A stretch of 64,000 bases of DNA, from contig WNYE01000125.1 in NCBI GenBank assembly GCA_021396245.1, forward strand, positions 22,201-86,200. The letters run 5' to 3'. Each line of letters starts with the position of its first letter. Position 1 is the stretch's first letter. The notes under the pieces are model-generated. The model was not told the origin of the DNA, made no database searches, and saw only the letters and a program-made list of their open reading frames with translations. The position numbers were made by a program, and so were the translations under genes. This document shows, piece by piece, positions 57,260 through 64,000 of this stretch. This DNA is from Sporothrix humicola (Eukaryota; Ascomycota; Sordariomycetes; Ophiostomatales; Ophiostomataceae).

Positions 57260-57610
57260 GTTAAAAAAACTTATCCTCGACACTTACGCCGATATTACTA
57301 TAATATAAAAAGAGTTTTAACTCAAAGCGCACAAATACGCCCCTATTAAAAAAAACCGCTAAAAAAACTCATCTTAAAGTTTTAACTTAAGGCATACAAG
57401 TGTACCCCTTTATTAAAAAAAAAACCACTAATAAAATTCGTCCTCGAGTCTTAACTTAAAGCGTACAAAGTACTCATTTAACTAAAAAAAAACCGCTAAT
57501 AAAACTCGTCTTTAACACTTACACCGATATTACTATAACACAAAAGGGGTTTTAACTTAAAGCGTATAAGTTCGCCCTTATTAAAAAAAGTTACCAAAAA
57601 AACTTGTCTT
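57260..57610. repeat. Tandem repeats, unit about 80-110 bp
   Basis: Recurring blocks of AAAAACC(G/A)(C/T)TAA(A/T)AAAACT and TTTTAACT(T/C)AA(A/G)GC(G/A)(T/C)A(C/T)AA occur about four times between 57260 and 57610, with related sequence just to the left (57190-57260). Confidence 0.7.
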
Positions 57611-59189
57611 TGACTTTTTACTATAAAAGATTTTTGTGTAAGGTTTTTTTTACAACGACATTTAAAACATAAAAAAATTTAAAAATATCGCCGCTTTATA
57701 GTATTACTTAAGTTATTATACCGGTTAAACTTCCCTCTCGGGTAAAGTAAAACGTAAGTTTTAATTAACGAGTAATTATTAAGTACACTATCTTTTATTA
57801 ATTATTAAAAATATTTTTAATAAATATTTTCGTAATAAATAGTTTTTAATATATTTAAAAATTTTATTTTTAAGTATTAAATATTAATACCCTTAAATAT
57901 CCTTTATAATTTATAAAACTTAACTTATTTTCGGTTTAAAAAAAATAATTTAAACTTATAAATCGTACACCGTTTTATAAATACTCCTTAAAAGTTTTTT
58001 CGTCGATAACGATTACTGCCTTTTATAAATAATCCTCGAAAGTTTTTTCGTTTACGACGTCAACGATTATAACCCTTAATACCGCGCACTACCTTATAAA
58101 TAAGTTTTAAAAAATTCTTTATTAACGACGGTTATAAATATTAGTTAAAGTTAAGTATAAATTATTTTTTAATAAACTTATTATTATATAATTAGTTTTA
58201 TTATATTACTTTAACTTTTACCGGTTTACTAATACTTTACGGTTTAAAAACTACTTTTTATAATAACTTACCTCGAAATACTAAACTTATAATAAACATA
58301 AAAACCCCGCTTATAATAAACATAATAAACTTAAGTTATATTTTAGTTTTAGTTATTCGTCGAGCCTTTTTTATAAATTTTTAACCGACGACTAATATTT
58401 TACGGTATATTATTTTTTTATAATATAAAAACTAACTATAATAATATTAATATATAATTTAATAAATATATTATTTTTAACACGTACTAAATTTAAAATT
58501 ACTACGTTTACCACGGTTATCTAAGTAATAAATTATTAAAAAGTATAAAACGTAAAACTCCTTAACTAAAAAGTATAATATCGGCCAACCGAAACTTACT
58601 ATCGAAAACCCGTCTTCAACATATCGTAAAAAAATCTCTCCGAAGAAAAGTATAAAAACCTTTTCGTCAATACTAAAATCGAGTCTTTATTTACCCGAAA
58701 ATAATACTAAACTTACTTCGACGAGCCTAATTATACCGATTAATTTTCTTTAACTAAAAAAATTAACTAAAAAACTATCGTCGCGCTGTAATACCTTACG
58801 GCGGTAACGGCGGCCGTAAACCGCTTAAAAGTAACCCGTAAAAAGATTATTAAGTTAGCTAAAGTACTTTATAAACAAAGGCTATTAAAACCCCGCGCAA
58901 TAAACCCAACTAAGGTTAAAGTACACCGCACGGGGTAATCCTCGTATAAAAGTCCGTAACTTAAAGTTACAACTTTACAACGTTCTCTCTAAGTACAAAG
59001 TTTTTTATTACTCTTATAAATAAAAGCCTATCGTATAACTAGTTAATAGCCAAAGTTTTTAACGTCGAACGGTATTCCGTTAATAAAGTCGTTAAAGAAC
59101 GTTACACGGACGAGGGGAAGTAATTACCGTAATACTTTTACCTTAACTAAAAATAATATTTTTTACGTTAAAAATTATATAATAAAATA

Positions 59190-60060
59190 TAATAATAATC
59201 GATTTAAAATATAAAACGTTTATTTACTATACGGCGCCCTCGTAAAAAAAAACGCCAACTTAAAAAGAGTACACGGCAAACCGCGTAACCCGTTTTAAAC
59301 TTAAATTTTTTTTTTCTTTTCTTACAATCTTTACGTACCTTCCGTAAAAAAAGCCGTATAAACGGCTACCTTACAACGTCGGCCTTTAACTTTCTACAAA
59401 AATAATAATTAAAATTTCCGCGACTACGACTTATATTAATAAAAACCCCTTCGAGTAACTTATACACTTTTCGAGCGTTAAAAGTTACGAGGTAAACTAC
59501 AACGATCGACGTTTTAACCGTTAACTCCCGTTACCCCGTAATACAAAGCAATAATCGTTAAAAGTTAACGCGCTAAACGTTATAACGTAAAAAAGCCTAT
59601 ACTATACGGCGCCCCCGCGTAAAGTTAACGCTAACCTAAAAAGAGTACATAATAAACCGCGTAACCTATTTTAAACTTAAATTTTTTTTTTTTTTTTATA
59701 GTCCTTACGTACTTTCCGTAAAAAAAGTCGTGTAAACGGTCACCTTACGACACCGGCCTTCAACCTTTTATAAAAATAATAACTAAAATTTCCACGACTA
59801 CGACTTATATTAGTAAAAACCCCTTCGAGTAACTTATACGTTTTTTAAACGTTAAAGGCCGCGGAGTAAACTATAACGATCGACGCTTTAACCGTTAACT
59901 TTCACTGCCTTGTAATACGAAGTAATAGTCGTTAAAAATTAACGTGTTAAACGTTATAACGTAAAAAGGTTTATATTATACGGTGTCTTCGTATAAAAAG
60001 AACGTTAACTTAAAAAAGGTATATAATAAACCGTGTAACCCGTTTTAAGTTAAAATTTAA
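59190..60060. repeat. Tandem repeat, unit about 373 bp
   Basis: The landmark ATACGG(C/T)G(C/T)C occurs at 59231, 59604 and 59978, giving periods of 373 and 374 bp. Each full unit carries CTTACGTACTTTCCGTAAAA-type and ACTACGACTTATATTA segments. A diverged partial copy lies at about 61345-61625. Confidence 0.82.
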
Positions 60061-60094
60061 ATAAATTTTTTTTTACACGAAACAAAACGTTAAA

Positions 60095-61330
60095 ATATAT
60101 TTAAAGTATTAAAACGCAATAAAGTATAAAGTTAAATCGAATATAACCTTTTAATTTTCGAAAACGTAACGACACTTTTTTTAATTAAAAAGTTTAACTT
60201 ATTAAAGTATTTTACATTACAACGTTTTCTTTTTATATACAATAGTAACTTACGATTTAACTTTATTTACCTTACGAAGTATTTACGTTTTATTTTTATA
60301 TTATATACGTCTTATTAATCACTCTTTTTTTTATACCTTTACTCGTTTTCACTCATTACTTATAAAACCTTTACATTTTTTATTTTATTTTATTTTCTTT
60401 TTAATCGCGCTCGAAACATAACGTTTATACGGTACGTCGTATATTAAGTTTTCCTTTTTTAGCTTATTACAAAGCGTTAGGTTATAACCAAAGTATTAAA
60501 ACGTAATAAAGTTTTTTTTTTAATCGCGCCCAAAACATAACGTTTACGGCGTACCGCCCACTAAGTTTTCTTTTTTTAACTTTTTATAAAACGTTAAAAT
60601 ACAACTAAAGTATTAAAACGTAATAAAGTTTTCCTTTTAATCGCGCCCAAAATATAACGTTTACGACGCGACGTCCACTAAGTTTTCCTTTTTTAACTTT
60701 TTATAAAACGTTAAAATATAACTAAAGTATTAAAACGTAATAAAGTTTTTTTTTTAATTATACTCGAAGTATAACGCTTATACGGTGTACCGCCCACTAA
60801 GTTTTCTTTTTAATCGCGCTTAAAGTATAACGTTTACGACGCGCCGTCCATTAAGTTTTCCTTTTAATTACGCTTAAAATATAACGTTTACGACGTACCG
60901 TCTATTAAGTTTTTTTTTTTTAACTTTTTATAAAACGTTAAAATATAACTAAAATATTAAAACGTAATAAAACTTTCCTTTTAATCGCGCTTAAAGTATA
61001 ACGTTTACGACGTACCGCCCATTAAGTTTTCCTCTTAATCGCGTTTAAAACATAACGTTTACGGCGCACTATCCACTAAGTTTTCTTTTTTTAACTCTTT
61101 ACAAAGCGCCAAAATATAACCAAAGTATTAAAACGTAATAAAGCTTTCTTTTTAATCGCGCTTAAAGTATAACGTTTATACAACGCGCCGTTTATTAAGT
61201 TTTCCTTTTAATTACGCTTGAAGTATAACGTTTATACGGCGCACCGCTTATTAAGTTTTTTTTTTAATCGCGCTTAAAGTATAACGTTTATACGGTGTAC
61301 CGTTTACTAAGTTTTTTTCTTAATTTATAC
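60095..61330. repeat. Satellite-like array of about 110-bp and shorter units
   Basis: AAAGTATTAAAACGTAATAA recurs (for example near 60100, 60499, 60616, 60725, 61124), with TTTTAATCGCGC(C/T)(C/T)AAA(A/G)(C/T)ATAACG and CCACTAAGTTTTC between. Shorter units missing the first block alternate with full ones, so the array is of higher-order type. Confidence 0.8.
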
Positions 61331-61344
61331 AATTATCCACGGTC

Positions 61345-61625
61345 GAAATTTTTTTTTTTTTTTATAGTCTTTACGTACCTTCCGTAAAAAAAACTATATA
61401 AACGGCTACTATTCGGCGTTACATTTAATCGTTCCGCGAAAATAATAACGAGTAAACATACGACTACGACTTATATAAATAAAGACTCCCACGAATAACT
61501 TATACACTTTTTAAACGTTAACGTATTTTAACGTATTTAACGTTAATACTTAACATTACTCTCCCGCTATATAAAAGTAAAAACGTTAAAAATTAACGCG
61601 ACTAACGTTACGTTATAAAAAAGTT
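61345..61625. repeat. Diverged partial copy of the 373-bp repeat
   Basis: Contains the same poly-T, TAGTCTTTACGTACCTTCCG and CGACTACGACTTATAT landmarks in the same order as the units at 59190-60060, with an altered middle. Confidence 0.7.
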
Positions 61626-62004
61626 AATAAATATTACACCATAACAAAACCACTAAAGTCACCGTATAACGCTTAACAGTTATTAGGAGTACTTTTCGGC
61701 GAAAAGACACAACTAAAGTAATTATAAGTCGAAGATTTTAGTGTCTTTTCAACGAAAAGATTCCGACGACTAACTAAAAACTTTTAGTATGTTTTCGGCG
61801 ATCGGATAGGTTAGTGCAAGAATTAAAACCACTAAAATCTTAACCCATGTTAAAATAAAATAAAAATACTCTTTAAATCCACTACGAGTAGTTTTCTTTG
61901 AATCGTCCACAACGACGTAAAGATCTATTTTTTCAACCGTCGTTAACGACGTAAAGTCTTCATTAATCCCCGTTTGTTTATTTATATTTATAACTTTTAT
62001 TTTC

Positions 62005-63930
62005 TTTTTAACACCCGTAAGCGTTATATAGGCGACGGAGTTAACGAATTTTCGTAAAATTTATAGTTATTATACGAAATCGTGGTGGTTAAATGTGTCG
62101 TCGTTGTTTATATGTATGGTTTAAGAAAGAATTAAAAAGTATTATATTCGATCTACGATGATGTTGTTAACATAAAATAAAGTCGTACGATCGAGAGATA
62201 TATATGTTATTGTGTCGGCGGTAAGTTTTAACACTTACGGGCGTTACGTAAGTAACGAAAATAACGAATTTTCGTAAAATTTATAGTTATTGTACGATAT
62301 CGTGGCGGTTAAATATATCGTCGTTATTTATATGTATTATTTAAAAAAGAAATATCGAAAAGTAATAATTTAAGTTTAAAAAGGCCGTTTTAACGTTCGT
62401 AAGCGTTACGTATAATCGAGAGATATACGTATTATTATATCGAGGGTAAGTTTTAACGTCCGCGGACGTTACGTAAGTAACGGAGGTAACGAATTTTCGT
62501 AAAATTTACAATTATTATATAATATCGTAGCGGTTAGATATATCGTTGTTACTTATATATATTATTTAAAAAAGAAGTATCGAGGAATAATAATTTAAGT
62601 TTAAAAAAACCGTTTTAACGCCCGTAAGCGTTACGTATAATCGAAAAACGTATATATTATTATATCGGAGGTAAGTTTTAACGCCCGCGAGCGTTACGTA
62701 CAATCGAAAGACGTACGTATTATTATATTAAAAATAAGTTTTAACGCCTACGGGCGTTACGTAAACAACGGAGTTAACGAATCCTCGTAAAATCTACAGT
62801 TGTTATACGACATCGTGGCGGTTAAATGTATCGTCGTTGTTTATATATGTTGTTTAAGAAAGAAGTGTTGGGGAGTAATAATTTAAGTTTAAAGGGGCCG
62901 TTTTAACGCTTGTGGGCGTTACGTGTAATCGAGAGATATACGTGTTATTATGTCGGGGGTAAGTTTTAACGTCCACGAGCGTTACGTATAATCGAGAGAC
63001 GTACGTATTATTATATCGGAGGTAAGTTTTAACGCTCACGGACGTTACGTAGGTAACGAAGTTAACGAATCCTCGTAAAATTTATAATTATTGTACGACA
63101 TCGTAGCGGTTAAATGTATCGTCGTTGCTTATATATGTTATTTAAGAAAGAAGTGTCGGGGAGTGGTAATTTAAGTTTAAAGGGGTCGTTTTGACGCTCG
63201 TAGGCGTTACGTGTAATCGAGAGATGTACGTATTATTATGTTGGGGGTAGGTTTTGACGTCCGCGGGCGTTACTTGGGCGACGGAGTTAACGAATCTTCG
63301 TAAAATTTACAGTTACTGTACGACATCGTGGCGATTGGATATATCGTCGTTACTTATGTATATTGTTTAAGAAGGAAGTGTCGGGGAGTGGTAATTTAAG
63401 TTTAAAAGGGCCGTTTAAACAAAAAAGCTCGTTTTAACACCCGCGAGTGTTACGTACGATCGAAAAACGTACGTATAGTTATATAAAAAGTAAATTTTAA
63501 CGCCCGCGAGCGTCACGTACAATCAAAAAACGTACGTATGGTTGTGTAAAAGGTAAGTTTTAACGCCCGCGAACGTTACGTACGATCGAGAAACGTACAA
63601 TTATTATATAATATTATAACGGTTAAATGTATCGTCGCTGCCTATGTATGTAATTTAAAAAAAAATTAAAAAATATCGTATCCGATTTACGACGATATTA
63701 TTAATATAAAATAAAACCGTACGATCGAGAAATGTACGTATTGTTATGTTAAGGGTAAGTTTTAACGCCCGCGAGCGTTACGTGTAATCGAAAGATATAC
63801 GTATTATTATGTTAAGGGTATATTTTAATACTCGCGGGTGTAAAATAAAAGAGTATGTTTAATTTCGGCTTTGACACTCGCGGGCGTAAGTAAAGTATTA
63901 ATGTCGTGTTTAATGCTCGCGTACGTTAAA
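62005..63930. repeat. Array built on a near-palindromic 16-mer
   Basis: About 19 copies of the near-palindrome AACGCCCGCGAGCGTT and variants lie between 62005 and 63930 (for example 62618, 62680, 62741, 62905, 62969, 63031, 63499, 63561, 63765). Most are followed by ACGT. They are set in larger units of about 220-300 bp that also carry AACGAAT(T/C)(T/C)TCGTAAAAT and a block around TAATTTAAGTTTAAA. The array runs to the window edge. Confidence 0.82.
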
Positions 63931-64000
63931 GGGTAATTAAGTGGTATTTATTAAATTAATATTTACAAATTATATAATATAATTAAACGGTAATATTTAT

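Larger units (their letters stand above)
48071..64000. mobile_element. Large RIP-altered repeat block
   Basis: From 48071 to the window end the DNA is very AT-rich and packed with direct and tandem repeats. CpA and TpG are scarce while CpG persists: in 52201-52320 I count no CA, no TG and four CG. This is the expected pattern of RIP, which mutates CpA to TpA on both strands. The block has a sharp left edge inside a former gene. No intact gene was recognised. Likely contents are degraded transposons and satellite arrays; a centromeric, subtelomeric or large heterochromatic setting is possible but cannot be told apart here. It continues past the window. Confidence 0.85.

Noticed and set aside
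58480..59150. Possible second fossil reading frame in the repeat block
   Set aside because: Protein-like stretches can be read, but stops are about as frequent as in other frames and the best frame changes near 58745, so there is not enough support.
62854..63039. 61-codon repetitive open frame on the - strand
   Set aside because: It lies inside the palindrome array; the repeat peptide reflects the DNA repeat.
62005..64000. CRISPR-like or telomeric array
   Set aside because: Repeats with variable spacing and related spacers in a eukaryotic RIP-altered block are not CRISPR, and no TTAGGG-type telomere repeat is present.

Overview
The window is nuclear DNA of a filamentous ascomycete. The genes carry short GT-AG introns (about 50-110 nt), often with a CTAAC-type branch site just before the acceptor. 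The protein families are typical of these fungi: Zn2Cys6 regulators, sugar porters, PHBH-fold monooxygenases and a quinate cluster. The last 16 kb looks like repeat DNA altered by repeat-induced point mutation (RIP), a process special to filamentous ascomycetes. The species cannot be fixed from this sequence; a Sordariomycete is a reasonable inference.

1-12.3 kb: a 5'-truncated regulator, a mitochondrial-type 2-methylisocitrate lyase, a secreted beta-lactamase-fold protein that seems to have lost its catalytic residues, a five-exon Zn2Cys6 regulator, an HNH-domain protein, and a small secreted protein broken by a frameshift. 12.9-24.0 kb: an inverted-repeat element, a sugar porter, two divergent short-chain dehydrogenases (SDRs), a UNC93-like transporter, and two flavin monooxygenases of salicylate-hydroxylase type. 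This block reads as an accessory oxidative or aromatic catabolic set. 24.0-28.1 kb: a disturbed interval with duplicated repeats, a cysteine-rich secreted protein, a decayed sugar transporter, and a second, truncated copy of the 3' end of the upstream monooxygenase.

28.3-36.3 kb: a sulfatase, a second sugar porter, and a regulator with two consecutive Zn2Cys6 clusters. 36.5-47.3 kb: a quinate/shikimate catabolic (qut/qa) cluster. It holds a shikimate-dehydrogenase paralogue, a QutR/QA-1S-type repressor (AROM-derived, active sites apparently lost), a divergent QutA/QA-1F-type activator, 3-dehydroshikimate dehydratase (QutC/QA-4), a scytalone-dehydratase-fold protein and quinate dehydrogenase (QutB/QA-3). 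Together these would turn quinate into 3-dehydroquinate and 3-dehydroshikimate into protocatechuate under activator/repressor control. The catabolic dehydroquinase (QutE/QA-2) and quinate permease (QutD/QA-Y) were not found in the window. The cluster ends at the remains of a maleylacetate-reductase-like gene, cut by repeat DNA.

48.07-64 kb: very AT-rich repeat DNA in which CpA/TpG is scarce and CpG is kept, as RIP predicts. It contains tandem arrays with periods of about 63, 65, 373 and 560 bp, a dense array of a near-palindromic 16-mer, and a fossil reading frame of at least 4 kb that now carries many TAA/TAG codons. I saw no intact gene there. No CRISPR, rRNA, tRNA or telomere repeat was recognised anywhere in the window.
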